Source of the DNA: JASHPR01 sp963815375
Lineage (GTDB): Bacteria > Actinomycetota > Actinomycetes > Streptosporangiales > Streptosporangiaceae
DNA length: 64,000 nt
NCBI GenBank assembly: GCA_963815375.1
Contig: CAWFGX010000012.1
Span: forward strand, 422,486 to 486,485
Reading direction: 5' to 3'
Part shown: piece after piece, positions 17,529 through 26,178 of the stretch
Numbering within the stretch: the stretch's first letter is position 1
Layout: the number at the start of each line of letters is the position of its first letter
Made by a program: the position numbers and the translations under genes
Notes under the pieces: model-generated
Told to the model about the DNA's origin: nothing
Seen by the model: the letters and a program-made list of their open reading frames with translations, nothing else
Databases searched by the model: none

Positions 17529-18232
17529 TCAGGCAGCAGACGGCAGGCCGGGACGGTCAGGAGCGGGGGTGTCGGCCGGGCTGGCGGCCAGGTGGCGGCG
17601 GACGGTGCGGGCACTCACACCCAGCCGCGCGGCGATATCAGCGGTGGACAGTGACGGGTTGCGGAGCGGATGCGGGCCACGGCGGCGGCCGTCCCGGCGC
17701 GGCGTGGTGACCGCTGGCGGGCCGGGCGGGTAACCGGTTCAGCCGGGCTGGCAGGCCGGGCCGGGGCGGGCTCGGCGGCCGGTTCCGTGCTGGCCTCAGC
17801 CGGTGCGCCGCGCAGCAGGTGCGTCAGCGCGGCGCCCATGCCGAGGGTGAGCACCGGCAGGCAGGACACCAGCACCACCACCGGCCACGGCGCCCGCCCG
17901 GCGTGCGCGGCGGCGAGCATGTGATAGATCACCTGGCCCGTCATGCCGAGCACCAGGGAGCCGATAGCCGACCAGCGGGCGAACCGGCGTGCCTGCGGGC
18001 TGGTGCCCGGGGTCAGCCAGGCACCGAGCGCGTAGGCGCCGTACGCCTCGACACCGACCGGCAGCGTGATCGCGGTGTTGAGCTGGAAACTGTCAGCGAT
18101 GCCGGGCAGCGGGTGGACGATGCCAAAGCCGCACAGCGTCCCCAGCCCGACCCAGCCCGACCAGACCGCGACGGCAGCCGGGCTGGCGATGAGCACCAGC
18201 GGCCAGCGCGGGAACGAGCGTGTGCCGGTCAA
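17529..18232 (-). pseudogene. DUF2637-type membrane protein with C-terminal HTH, frameshifted
   Basis: Four-helix membrane protein: LVLIASPAAVAVWSGWVGLG, TAITLPVGVEAYGAYALGAW, IGSLVLGMTGQVIYHMLAAA and VVVLVSCLPVLTLGMGAAL, then a Pro/Ala linker. A C-terminal helix-turn-helix (STADIAARLGVSARTVRRHL) follows in a shifted frame after one indel near 17655. Proteins of this kind are usual AICE members; a membrane-tethered regulator or spread function is inferred. TTG start at 18232. Confidence 0.65.
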
Positions 18233-18233
18233 C

Positions 18234-18652
18234 TCACGGCCTCCGGTAGGTGCCGTCGGGCGCCTGGGCGTCGTTGAGGTGGGCCAGCGCGGCGGCGATG
18301 TCGGCTGGGCTCAGCCCGTGCAGGTGCAGGTGGACGTCGCTGCCGCGCCCGATAGCCGGGCGCTGCGCTGCGGAGGGGCCAGCATCCGCGTGGCCCGGCT
18401 GGCGGGCAGGGTGGTCACGGTCCACGGCGCGGGCCGGTTGCGGTGACGTATCCGCCACACCACAACGCCAGCCGTGGCGGTCACGGCCAGCCCAGCCGTG
18501 ATGCAGGCGATGAGCGCGAGCACGCGCAGCACGTCGGCCATCGCGGCGGCGATGGTGCTGCCCGCGCCAACGAGGATGAACAGGGCCAGCACGGCGACAG
18601 CCGCGCCGCCGCTCCCGCCGTCGTGGTGGGTGTGGGCTCCGGAAGGTTGCAT
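18234..18652 (-). pseudogene. AICE two-helix membrane protein, frameshifted
   Basis: ATG 18652 with GGAGAA upstream. The N-terminus MQPSGAHTHHDGGSGG is followed by two hydrophobic segments (AVAVLALFILVGAGSTI and VLALIACITAGLAVTATAG) and RIRHRNRPAPW. The C-terminus (DVHLHLHGLSPADIAAALAH) is in another frame after an indel near 18355. Both parts are recognisable as one protein of about 140 residues. No function recognised. Confidence 0.55.
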
Positions 18653-18707
18653 CAGGGGTTCTCCATTCGGGGATGATCGGCAGGCGAGGACGCGGCGGCG
18701 GGGGGCA

Positions 18708-19082
18708 TCAGGCCACCCCCGCCAGTTCGGCGCAGTCCAGGCAGACACCCCAGCGGGCTGGGAGGACATAGCCCGCGTCGTGGCCGCACTCGGGGCAACG
18801 GCGGCGGGCAGCCAGCGCACGTGACAGCGCCAGCACCTGAGCCGGTGACGCCTCACGCTTCGGCTTGGCCGACTCGACGGCGTACAGGTAAGCGACCTGG
18901 ACGCGGCGGCGGCGGCTCCGCCACATCACCTGAGCTACGACCGGCTGCCCGCCAGGACGCAGCCCGGCGGCCGTGAGCTGACGGCGGGTCGCCAGCCCGG
19001 CCGGAGCCATCCGCCACCGATAGGTGGGGATGCCATACCGGGCGCCGGTCGGGTCCATGAACTTCAGGCGGCAGGTGCTCAC
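18708..19082 (-). CDS. RRQRL motif-containing zinc-binding protein
   Basis: 124 residues from GTG 19082. It has the RRQL variant of the RRQRL motif (GLATRRQLTAAGLRPGGQ), a basic segment (MWRSRRRRVQVAYLY) and a C-terminal zinc ribbon CPECGH-15 residues-CLDC. Such proteins are frequent in AICEs, role unknown. The start overlaps the upstream stop as GTGA. Intact. Confidence 0.8.
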   Translation of the reverse strand: MSTCRLKFMDPTGARYGIPTYRWRMAPAGLATRRQLTAAGLRPGGQPVVAQVMWRSRRRRVQVAYLYAVESAKPKREASPAQVLALSRALAARRRCPECGHDAGYVLPARWGVCLDCAELAGVA

Positions 19083-19324
19083 CGGGCACCGTCCGAACCG
19101 CTGTCACCGATGTCGGCAGCGATACGCTGTGCATCCTCGGGGCCGTCGATGACGTCGCAGTAACGCGTGACGACATCGATCATGGGCGGCAGCGATTCGC
19201 CCTCGATGATCGCGTTGATCATGAACTGCGACATCTCAACGACCAGTACCGGGTCTTGACCATCGAGCTGGGCGAAGTAATCGACTGCGGCATAGACCCG
19301 TTGCAGGTCAGCGTCGGCGCTCAA
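19079..19324 (-). CDS. Small acidic AICE protein
   Basis: 81 residues, acidic, no recognised family. It reads MSADADLQRVYAAVDYFAQL, then EMSQFMINAIIEGESL and ends GDSGSDGAR. Probable all-helical. TTG start at 19324 overlaps the DUF6284 stop (TTGA), and its own stop overlaps the RRQRL start, so it lies firmly in the operon. Confidence 0.6.
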   Translation of the reverse strand: MSADADLQRVYAAVDYFAQLDGQDPVLVVEMSQFMINAIIEGESLPPMIDVVTRYCDVIDGPEDAQRIAADIGDSGSDGAR

Positions 19325-19602
19325 GACGCCACCTGCCGAACCACGTCAGCGGCTGGGGCAAGCAGCGCCCGGCGGGCAACCAGCACCCGCCGCTCAGCGC
19401 GGCGCAACCGTCGCCAGTCCAGAGCTGACAGCCCGCCAGTAGCGGTCAGGATGCGGATCTGCGCGTCCAGGACCGACAGCTCAGCCTCGATCAGCGGCCA
19501 CTCAGCCTCGATCGCGGCCAGCTCGGCGGCAGTGGGTTCGTGCTCGGGCAGCTCAGGCGCACTATCTGCGTCTGGCTGGCCGGGGACAACGAGCCTTGTC
19601 AT
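19321..19602 (-). CDS. DUF6284 family protein
   Basis: 93 residues from ATG 19602, with GGAGG 9-10 nt upstream. The core EPTAAELAAIEAEWPLIEAE with LDWRRLRRAERRVL matches DUF6284, a small helical protein usual at the head of AICE operons. First gene of the minus-strand operon that runs to int. Confidence 0.75.
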   Translation of the reverse strand: MTRLVVPGQPDADSAPELPEHEPTAAELAAIEAEWPLIEAELSVLDAQIRILTATGGLSALDWRRLRRAERRVLVARRALLAPAADVVRQVAS

Positions 19603-19675
19603 GATGGTGCTACCTCCGTTGGTGAGGGCCGGAGCGCGGCGTCTTGGCAGCAACCGGGGGCCGCGCTCCGGGCGT

Positions 19676-19850
19676 TTACCCCCCTGAACCGGGCTGGTTC
19701 TGGGGGCGTGACGCCATAGGACCATGGCGCGCGCAGGGCTGTCAACCCCCCTAAACCATCTGGGTTCAGTCCCACGATCGCTTCGAGGTTGGGTTCAGCC
19801 CTGTGAACGGCTAGTCTTGGGTAGTCCCCCCTAGACAAAACCGGAGGTCA
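19676..19850. promoter_or_regulatory. Divergent control region with dyad operators
   Basis: Between the minus-strand operon and the plus-strand cassette. It holds a dyad CCCCCTGAACC / GGTTCTGGGGG at about 19679-19705, a related half-site pair CCCCCCTAAACC / GGGTTCAG at 19746-19769, and GTTCA-gccctg-TGAAC at 19793-19808. The shared GGTTCAG core suggests several sites for one repressor controlling both directions. Confidence 0.55.
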
Positions 19851-19851
19851 G

Positions 19852-20688
19852 GTGGACGCCGAAGGCGTTACCGCGATCAAGGACCCTCGCGAACGGGCGC
19901 ACGCCGCCAACAAGCTGATTGACGAGTACCAGGCCGCAGTGGCCGAGCTATCGGACGTGCGCCGCGAGACGCTCCGCGAGCTGCTGGCGAGCGGGATGTC
20001 TCAGACAGCGATAGCCGAGATGCTCGACATGTCGAAGTCGCGCGTCTCCCAGCTCCTGTCGGCGGGCACGCGCCCGGAGCGGACGTTCCTGGGCACAGGA
20101 ACCATGACAGTCGCCATCGGCGGCAAGGTCGAGGTGGACAGGTCGAATCCCGGAGGACTGGTCTCCTCCGAGGCGTTCGCTGCGTACGAACTGCTGGCCG
20201 ACCTTGCCCGGTCGGTCGGGCTCGACAGCAAGTATGAGGTCGTCCCCCCGCCGGGGCTCGTTGACCTGAACCGGCCGAACCTCATCGTTCTGACCAACCC
20301 CCGGCTGCTCCCGTTCCTCAGCCAGGTCATGGGCGCTGACCCGCACCTCGGGTACGCAGAGGATGAACAGGGCTGGTACATCGTGGATAAGACCACAGGC
20401 ACCGAATACCGCTCTCCCATGGACAGCGGGGAGACAGCAGACTACGCATACGTAGGACGGCTACCCCGGCCAGACGGGAAAGGAACGTTCCTCTATCTGG
20501 CTGGCACCCACGCCCCGGGCACGCTCGCTGCGGCGCATTTTGTCGTTGACAACATCGTTGACCTGCATAAGGAACTGAAAAACAGGCGCTTCTCCCTGAT
20601 AATCGCTGGCGAATATGACGCCAAGGATCGCAAGAAGATAACCAGCACGAAGCCCGTCACGCCGATCTACCGCCCGGAAAGCTCATAA
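19852..20688 (+). CDS. Sigma-factor-like HTH protein with C-terminal sensor-like domain
   Basis: 278 residues, GTG start at 19852 with GGAGG 5 nt upstream. Residues 1-70 form an HTH of the sigma region 4 type (ELLASGMSQTAIAEMLDMSKSRVSQLL). Residues 80-270 are an alpha/beta domain: NLIVLTNPRLLPFLSQVMGA, EQGWYIVDKTTGTEYRSPMD, DYAYVGRLPRPDG and LAGTHAPGTLAAAHFVV. I do not recognise a named ligand domain; it reads as a Rossmann-like sensor. It is followed after 1 bp by the PP2C gene, so the two are surely co-translated. Likely regulator of the cassette or the element. Confidence 0.7.
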   Translation: MDAEGVTAIKDPRERAHAANKLIDEYQAAVAELSDVRRETLRELLASGMSQTAIAEMLDMSKSRVSQLLSAGTRPERTFLGTGTMTVAIGGKVEVDRSNPGGLVSSEAFAAYELLADLARSVGLDSKYEVVPPPGLVDLNRPNLIVLTNPRLLPFLSQVMGADPHLGYAEDEQGWYIVDKTTGTEYRSPMDSGETADYAYVGRLPRPDGKGTFLYLAGTHAPGTLAAAHFVVDNIVDLHKELKNRRFSLIIAGEYDAKDRKKITSTKPVTPIYRPESS

Positions 20689-20689
20689 G

Positions 20690-21490
20690 GTGCGGATAGC
20701 TGCGGCATCCGAGCCGGGGTCACCAGACAAGCCGACCGAAGACAGCGTAATAGTGACCCCGGACATGGCAGCCGTGCTCGACGGTGCAACCGTGCGAACC
20801 GACACAGGTTGCATCCACGGCGTTCCGTGGTTCGTGGAAACCCTCTCTAAGGCCTTGGTCAAGTACGCGGAACGCTCACCAGCGGATGCCCTGACAGCCG
20901 CGATCACGGAGACGGCAGCCGCCCACAGCGAGACATGCGACCTAGACCACCCGGCAACACCATCAGCGGCGATCGCGATAGCACAGGCGCATGGCGATTA
21001 TCTGCGATACCTCGTCCTTGGTGACGCGACGCTTGCCATCGACATGACGGACGGCCTGAGAATCATCACCGATGACCGGGTGGAGCAAACCGCGCTGGCG
21101 GAACGCGCGGCGGCCAATGCACTACCAACCGGATCACCGGAAAAGGTCGAAGCCCTTGTACGTATGAAGCATACAGAACTGGCTGCGCGGAACGTGCCGG
21201 GCGGTTTCTGGATTGCCGCAGCCAGCCCGGAGGCAGTCAGCCATTCGCTGACCGGTCAGATAGCGTTGAGCACCGTCCGCCAGGTGATCCTGCTAACCGA
21301 CGGCGCCGCCAGGGCTGTAAAACCATTCAACCTCTACGACTGGCCGGGTATGTTCTCACTCGTGACGAGCGAAGGCCCAAGCGGGCTGATCAGGCGGGTC
21401 CGCGCTGCTGAAGACGCCGACCCCATAGCGAGCCACCATCCCCGCAACAAGATTCACGACGATGCCAGCGTCATTGCGATCGACCTGTAA
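20690..21490 (+). CDS. PP2C-type Ser/Thr phosphatase-like protein
   Basis: 266 residues, GTG start 1 bp after the HTH gene stop. PP2C-like features: N-terminal IAAASEPGSPDKPTEDSVIV with the early Asp, MAAVLDGATV, YLRYLVLGDATLAI, QVILLTDGAARAV and a C-terminal HDDASVIAIDL with the metal-binding Asp pair. This is a compact version of the fold; all the main metal Asp positions seem present. It probably acts with the upstream regulator, for example by removing a phosphate signal. Confidence 0.75.
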   Translation: MRIAAASEPGSPDKPTEDSVIVTPDMAAVLDGATVRTDTGCIHGVPWFVETLSKALVKYAERSPADALTAAITETAAAHSETCDLDHPATPSAAIAIAQAHGDYLRYLVLGDATLAIDMTDGLRIITDDRVEQTALAERAAANALPTGSPEKVEALVRMKHTELAARNVPGGFWIAAASPEAVSHSLTGQIALSTVRQVILLTDGAARAVKPFNLYDWPGMFSLVTSEGPSGLIRRVRAAEDADPIASHHPRNKIHDDASVIAIDL

Positions 21491-21501
21491 GCTGGTAAGA
21501 C

Positions 21502-22479
21502 ATGAGCCACCTAAACCTCATAGCGACGTCTTTGCTTTTAGCTCACGGGCCGGACAATGCTTGGTGGGCTTGGATAGCGAAACACATCAATGCTGGCACT
21601 GCATCAGTTGCAGTAGCTATTTTGGCGTTGATTGTGGCAACATTTTCCGTCGTTTTAGCGCGCAGGGCTACTAAGGCGGCTGAGCGTTCCGCTCGTGCAG
21701 CAGAAGATCAAGTCGAAGGAGTTCAGGAGCAGATTAGAGAAGCAACCGCCGCTCGCGAAGAGGCTAAGAAGTCTTACGAGTGGTCAAGACTGCTGCTCCT
21801 CGAAAGCGCGCGTAATCGCGCTGAAAGCCGATCACCGATGCCTATTGTTGCCATAGAGATCAAGACTCCGCCAAAGATGTTGCGCCATTCCGAGGTCGAC
21901 TATTTACTTGATCGCATTGAGATGCCGGAGATTCCAGATGAACTAGACTTTTGGAAGAATCGGTGGGACATTGTCGAATTCATAATTCGCGGTGTCTTGA
22001 TCAACGATGGCGGGGACGCTATGAGGGTAATACCCTCGGGTCTGGGTTTCATATCAGGACGGAGCGTTCTAGTGGACGGATTCGTTGATATACCGCCATT
22101 ACTTCATCCGCAGCATGACATGTACCTGCTTGAATCTAAGAGTCGGGCACTCTTCGAGTGGCATGCTGGCTGCACGGTTGACAACTGGATTGACATTTCT
22201 AATCACGCCAGCGGCGCAATCCCTGTGACTGCTAGTCTTGTCTGCTTCCCAGGAAGCTACGAGCAAAGCGTGACCACCGTGAATTTCGAGGTTGGCTCAA
22301 AGGTTCTCTACCCAATTCCCGATAAACAGAATAAGTGGAGAGTGGAGTCTACAAGCCCCTTTATCATGCTTAACAATGAGCATGACTTTTACAAGGACGT
22401 CAATCTCTTGCGTCAGGAGCTGACAGGGGAATTTTGGGACGGCGTGAATTTTTGGTCTGAGAAGCGGCGGTTTCGGTAG
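21502..22479 (+). CDS. Membrane-anchored coiled-coil protein, cargo gene of lower GC
   Basis: 325 residues, not recognised. One membrane helix at residues 33-52 (ASVAVAILALIVATFSVVLA) is followed by a charged coiled coil at 53-95 (ARAAEDQVEGVQEQIREATA). Residues 110-325 form a globular domain with FIIRGVLINDGGDAMRV and a beta-rich pattern. GC content is visibly below that of its neighbours, suggesting a different origin. It starts 12 bp after the PP2C stop and closes the plus-strand cassette. An effector or sensor role is possible but unproven. Confidence 0.6.
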   Translation: MSHLNLIATSLLLAHGPDNAWWAWIAKHINAGTASVAVAILALIVATFSVVLARRATKAAERSARAAEDQVEGVQEQIREATAAREEAKKSYEWSRLLLLESARNRAESRSPMPIVAIEIKTPPKMLRHSEVDYLLDRIEMPEIPDELDFWKNRWDIVEFIIRGVLINDGGDAMRVIPSGLGFISGRSVLVDGFVDIPPLLHPQHDMYLLESKSRALFEWHAGCTVDNWIDISNHASGAIPVTASLVCFPGSYEQSVTTVNFEVGSKVLYPIPDKQNKWRVESTSPFIMLNNEHDFYKDVNLLRQELTGEFWDGVNFWSEKRRFR

Positions 22480-22663
22480 TAACCGTGATCAGGGGCGACC
22501 TACGAGCATGGAAGCGTCCTGCTGCCGTCGTAATGGAGCGGTACGGCCCCCAGTCCGGCCGCCGCAAGCGTCGTTGTGCCTAATGTATGCCTAAGGTACG
22601 GCGCTGAATGGCGTTTGCGCAGGTCACAGTCATCTGGTCACGGGTCTTGAAAACTGCTGCACC

Positions 22664-22900
22664 TCATCGCAGAAGTCGACGCAGATCATCCACTGAAAGA
22701 CCGACATCACCGAGGATGCCGCGCAGTGTGCCCTTCGGCACGTCACGGCCGCCGTGAACGGGGACAGTGGTTGCGCGTCCGTCCGCGTGCTTGAGCCGGT
22801 GATGGCTGCCTGCTACGCGAGTCTCGGCGAAACCCGCAGCCTTGAGTGCCCGGATGAGCTGACTGCCGGTAACCACCGGCATGCCAGGCTGCTTAGGCAA
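22664..22900 (-). CDS. hicA: HicA-type toxin
   Basis: mRNA interferase-like toxin of about 72-78 residues. Typical HicA pattern: GSQLIRALKAAGFAETRVAGSHHRLKH with the catalytic His, then TTVPVHGGRDVPKGTLRGIL. Start is either the TTG at 22900, overlapping hicB by 8 bp, or the ATG at 22882. It lies in antitoxin-first order with hicB near the right end of the element, where it may stabilise it. Confidence 0.85.
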   Translation of the reverse strand: MPKQPGMPVVTGSQLIRALKAAGFAETRVAGSHHRLKHADGRATTVPVHGGRDVPKGTLRGILGDVGLSVDDLRRLLR

Positions 22901-23120
22901 CCTGGAGGTCTAGCGTGCGGACTAGCTCTTCCGGCACGCCATCCTCGTCGATCACCATCCGGACGGCCTCAAGCAGGTCGGCGGTAGCCTCCTCGGGAGT
23001 TGCACCGTTGCCGTTAGCACCGCCGCTGGAGCCGAGCCAGGCATGAGCACACCAAACTCCATCCTCGTCCTGCTCCAGCGTGTACGGGACGTGCACAGTC
23101 TTCGGCTGGCCGCTCATCAT
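22893..23120 (-). CDS. hicB: HicB-type antitoxin
   Basis: 75 residues. The partial RNase H-like HicB fold is visible: HVPYTLEQDEDGVWCAHAWL then GNGATPEEATADLLEAVRMV. No C-terminal DNA-binding domain is present, so it is a short HicB. ATG 23120 lies behind AGGAAGAAG. Overlaps hicA. Confidence 0.8.
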   Translation of the reverse strand: MMSGQPKTVHVPYTLEQDEDGVWCAHAWLGSSGGANGNGATPEEATADLLEAVRMVIDEDGVPEELVRTLDLQVA

Positions 23121-23151
23121 GATCTTCTTCCTGTTCCCGTCGTTCTACTTA

Positions 23152-23180
23152 GCAGCGTACGCGCACGTACGCGCGCGTTG
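23152..23180. promoter_or_regulatory. CGTACG-rich palindrome upstream of hicBA
   Basis: GCGTACGCGCACGTACGCG holds two CGTACG palindromes 10 bp apart, about 35-60 bp upstream of the hicB start. Candidate operator for autoregulation of hicBA. Confidence 0.4.
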
Positions 23181-23365
23181 CCGCACGCCTGTAACACCGG
23201 CTGGCCAGCATCGGGCGACGCTGTTTGACCAGGGCGGCCGTCGGACTGGATGAGTGACGAACTGGGCGACAACCACGGCACAATCGTGCGTACTCTCGCG
23301 GACGCCAGAGGACATGCGAAGCCGCGTGATCCGCAGATCAGGCACGTGTAGGGCGCCTCAGGATT

Positions 23366-23422
23366 GCTTGAGGTGCTAGTGCCCCAAAAGGGCATGGGGG
23401 TTCAAGTCCCCCCTCGGACACA
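23366..23422 (+). repeat. attR: 57-bp direct repeat
   Basis: Exact copy of 10137-10193 (tRNA-Leu from anticodon loop to acceptor end). The bases to its left do not continue the tRNA, so this is the right attachment site of the AICE. Confidence 0.95.
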
Positions 23423-23554
23423 TGAATTCCCCATATCCGCTCGTTTCCGGGCGCGCCACGAGGTCACCCTGGGCGTAGGCTGCCGCTAGCGCCGGGCGAT
23501 CGGCGTTCCGGGCTTTCCCCTCCGCTCCTGTATGAGGGCTTTCAGGCCCTTCGG

Positions 23555-25037
23555 TTAGCTTGCTTTCACGGTGACGGTCTTGGCAGTCTCAGTGGCGCGT
23601 GCCTGCACGGCTGCGGCGGCCGGATCCCAGGTGAGGGTGATCTCGTGCTCGCGCAGGTACCCGATCACCTGGCCAGGACTGGCGGTGCTCCTGACGTCGG
23701 CGCCACTGCGGGTCCGGCGTCGGGCGCGCACGGCCGGGCTGGTCAGCAGTAGGTGCAGGGCGGCCAGGTGCGGCACGATCTTGTCCTCACGTACGTAGGT
23801 GTTCTTCGGCCGGGCCGGGTCCGGTGCCATCGCGCTGGTGCGGCCGTGGCGGCACCGGTATGCGGGCTTGCCGTTGGACCAGGCTGATTCCATCCGCCGC
23901 CCGCACAGGCCGCACGCGAGCAGGCCGGCCAGCAGGTAGCGGCGCAGCACTGGCTCGCCCTGGGGGACCGGTCCGCGCGAGGCGTTTACGTCCTGAGCGG
24001 CGATGAAGTCGCCCTCGCTGACCAGCGCTGGGTGCGCGGGCCGGTTGGAGATGACCCACCCGTCAGGCAGGTTCCACCGCTGCACGCTCTTATGGCCGAG
24101 GGTGACATTGCCCGGGTCGGCCAGCTCGGTATCGGTGCGCTGCCGGTTCCACACTTGACGGCCCGTGTACCGGGGGTTGGACAAGATCGTGGTGACGGTG
24201 CCCAGCGTCCACCCGGCCGCGGTCCGATGCGGGTTCCTGGCCGGGTCGGTCGCGGACGGGCACGGTACCCCGGCCTCATTCAACGCCCGGGCGATCCGTG
24301 CGACCGAATGCCCGGCCAGGCGCTGGGCGAATATCCACCGCACCACGGGCGCGGTGTCCGGGCCCGGTTCGAGGCGGTGGGCACGGCGCCCCCATGCGGC
24401 GTGTGCTTTGTTCGGGTGCGGCCCCGCGTCAGCAAGCCGGTATCCGTACGGCGGACGGCCGCCCAGGTAGCGGCCCTGCTCCCGGGTCTGGGCGGCCATC
24501 GCGGTGCGGACCCGGATGCTGGTCCTGGTGATCTCCCGCTTGGATGACAGGCCGAGCACGGTCATGGTCTTCTCGTCGTGCTCGGACTGGTAGTCGACCT
24601 GGCCTCCGGTCTCGGGCATCCACAGCTGAGTGCCGTAGTGCTCGAACAGCGGGGCCATCGCCGCGTACTGGCTGCCGTAGAACGCCCGCTCGTATTCTCC
24701 GATCACGATCGCGTCCCAGCCCCGGCCGGGGTCGGTGAGCTGGGCGACCAGGACGGCGGCTTGCGGGCGCCGCGCCCACGCCACTGTCCGGCTCTCCACC
24801 ACATCGAAGAACTCATCCACGATTACTCCGTGACCCCGCACCAGCGCCTCGGCCTGCTCACGCTGCCTGCCGCGACGTCACCGGGTCCTGCCAGTCCTCG
24901 GTCGACACCCGCCCGTAGAACACGAACCGCAGCCGTCCCGGCACCGGCCCTCCGGCGATCAGGCTGCCGGCACGACGCAGAGCCGAGCGCTCCGCCCATC
25001 CCGCCAGCCCGCCGGCTCTGGCTGCCACTGCGGCCAT
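23555..25037 (-). pseudogene. Large serine recombinase, frameshifted
   Basis: Site-specific recombinase of about 490 codons. The catalytic N-terminus (LRFVFYGRVSTEDWQDP, with the nucleophile Ser) starts at ATG 25037 behind GGAGGGG and stops at 24858. The rest, from RGHGVIVDEFFDVVESRT to the end, is in another frame starting near 24841. The recombinase domain (GRPPYGYRL, NPRYTGRQVWNRQR) and a zinc ribbon (CGLCGRRMES, YRCRHG) are intact. It lies just outside attR, so it belongs to a different element. One indel near 24865 separates the active site from the body. Confidence 0.85.
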
Positions 25038-25289
25038 CGCATTCCCCTCCTGGCCCGGAAGAACGCTTTCCCTTTTCAGGATCGCGCAATTCATACGGCC
25101 CGTCCCCCGATTAGCGTAAATACGAAGACTTCGGCAGGTAATTGCACGGCCAAATTAACCAGATAAATTTATTCATCGGCTAATATCATGTGCTATAGCG
25201 CGCCCGTTCCGCGCCAGCGGAGCACGGCGGCCGTTACCGTGAACCCGCGCACCGCCGCAGTACGTCCAGGCACAGGTCGAGCAGCCAGG

Positions 25290-25508
25290 TGTCAGGATGC
25301 CCGCGGAGAAGTGCCATTCTGCCTGGTAGAGCACGTACAGCGGTGAAGGGAGGGTCGGGCCGAGCATCACCGCGAAGAACACGTAAGCCTGCAGCCAGAA
25401 CGCCGTTCGCTGCACCCTGACACTGGTCTTGCGGGCAGGCGCCCCTCCAGGCAGTCGATGCACGGCGGGACGCGGGACGGCCACCGCTTGATGATTGAAC
25501 TCTTCCAT
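25290..25508 (-). pseudogene. MFS transporter N-terminal fragment
   Basis: The frame from ATG 25508 encodes MEEFNHQAVAVPRPAV then FWLQAYVFFAVMLGPTLPSP and LYVLYQAEWHFSAGILT, the first helix and loop of a major-facilitator exporter. Similarity stops near 25300, and the remainder of the transporter is absent. The flanking 25100-25200 is unusually AT-rich. Confidence 0.55.
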
Positions 25509-25652
25509 CCACATCGCAGCTACGTAGCCCCATGGGCAACCAGGTGAAAGCGGCGAAGACGCAAGCCCGGCGCCTGCAGGTAGCACCCGCGCGTCACCAG
25601 GCCGTTGCTGCCTGCGCCACGTGCCCTGGTCCAGGCGGCCGGTCCGGAGGAG

Positions 25653-26114
25653 TCACGTCGCCGGTGCGGGCGGTTCGGTCAGTGAGGCGATGCACGCGGT
25701 GAGCAGGCGCCGCATCTGGTCTTGTTCGCTGGCATCCAGATTGGCGAGCATGTCGTGCTCGACGCGGCGAACCACCGCGCTGGCCACCTCGAGCTGGCGG
25801 CGCCCGCGGGCGGTCAGCTCGGCCGGCAGGGCCCGACCGACGGGCGCCTGTGCCGGGCGGACGACGAGTCCGTGGCGTTCGAGGGCCTGCAGGAGGACGT
25901 TCATCGACTGCCGGGTGACGAAGGCGCCGCGGGCGAGCTCGGAGTTCGACAGGCCCGGTCGCTGGGCAAGCAGCTCCAGGCAGGCGTAGTGGGTGATCGT
26001 CATGCCCAGCGGCCTCAGCACGGCCTCCAGGGCGGAGTGCAGGGCGCTCGCGGCCGCCTTCAGCATGTACCCGAGCGATGTGTCCAGCTCGATTCCGGGC
26101 TCGCCTTGACTCAT
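25653..26114 (-). CDS. MarR family transcriptional regulator
   Basis: 153 residues from ATG 26114. Winged-helix MarR core: MTITHYACLELLAQRPGLSN, ELARGAFVTRQSMNVLLQAL and GLVVRPAQAPVGRALPAELT. Its start codon lies in the first of two matching 16-bp operators shared with the divergent VOC gene, so it probably represses both itself and the VOC/NmrA/EVE operon. Confidence 0.9.
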   Translation of the reverse strand: MSQGEPGIELDTSLGYMLKAAASALHSALEAVLRPLGMTITHYACLELLAQRPGLSNSELARGAFVTRQSMNVLLQALERHGLVVRPAQAPVGRALPAELTARGRRQLEVASAVVRRVEHDMLANLDASEQDQMRRLLTACIASLTEPPAPAT

Positions 26115-26157
26115 GTCAGTAGTCTGACATACATTGTGGTGTGTCAGAAGACTGACA
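26114..26157. promoter_or_regulatory. Twin MarR operators
   Basis: Two 16-bp dyads with identical 6-bp arms: TGTCAG-TAGT-CTGACA at 26114-26129 and TGTCAG-AAGA-CTGACA at 26142-26157. Centres are 28 bp apart. They fill the gap between the divergent MarR and VOC genes. Confidence 0.85.
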
Positions 26158-26178
26158 TACCATGGGGAGGTAAGAATC

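Larger units (their letters stand above)
10137..23422. mobile_element. Actinomycete integrative and conjugative element (AICE)
   Basis: Bounded by the 57-bp att repeats and about 13.3 kb long. It carries, from the left, tyrosine integrase, excisionase, DUF3631 ATPase, Prim-Pol, DUF2493, FtsK-like transfer protein, membrane proteins, RRQRL protein and DUF6284 protein, all on the minus strand, then a plus-strand regulatory cassette and HicBA. This is the gene set of the pSAM2-like class that uses a single FtsK/TraB translocase for double-stranded transfer. Many replication/transfer genes carry frameshifts (see entries), so the element may be immobile. Confidence 0.9.

Noticed and set aside
10137..23422. 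Prophage
   Set aside because: No capsid, tail, terminase or lysis genes; gene set is that of an AICE.
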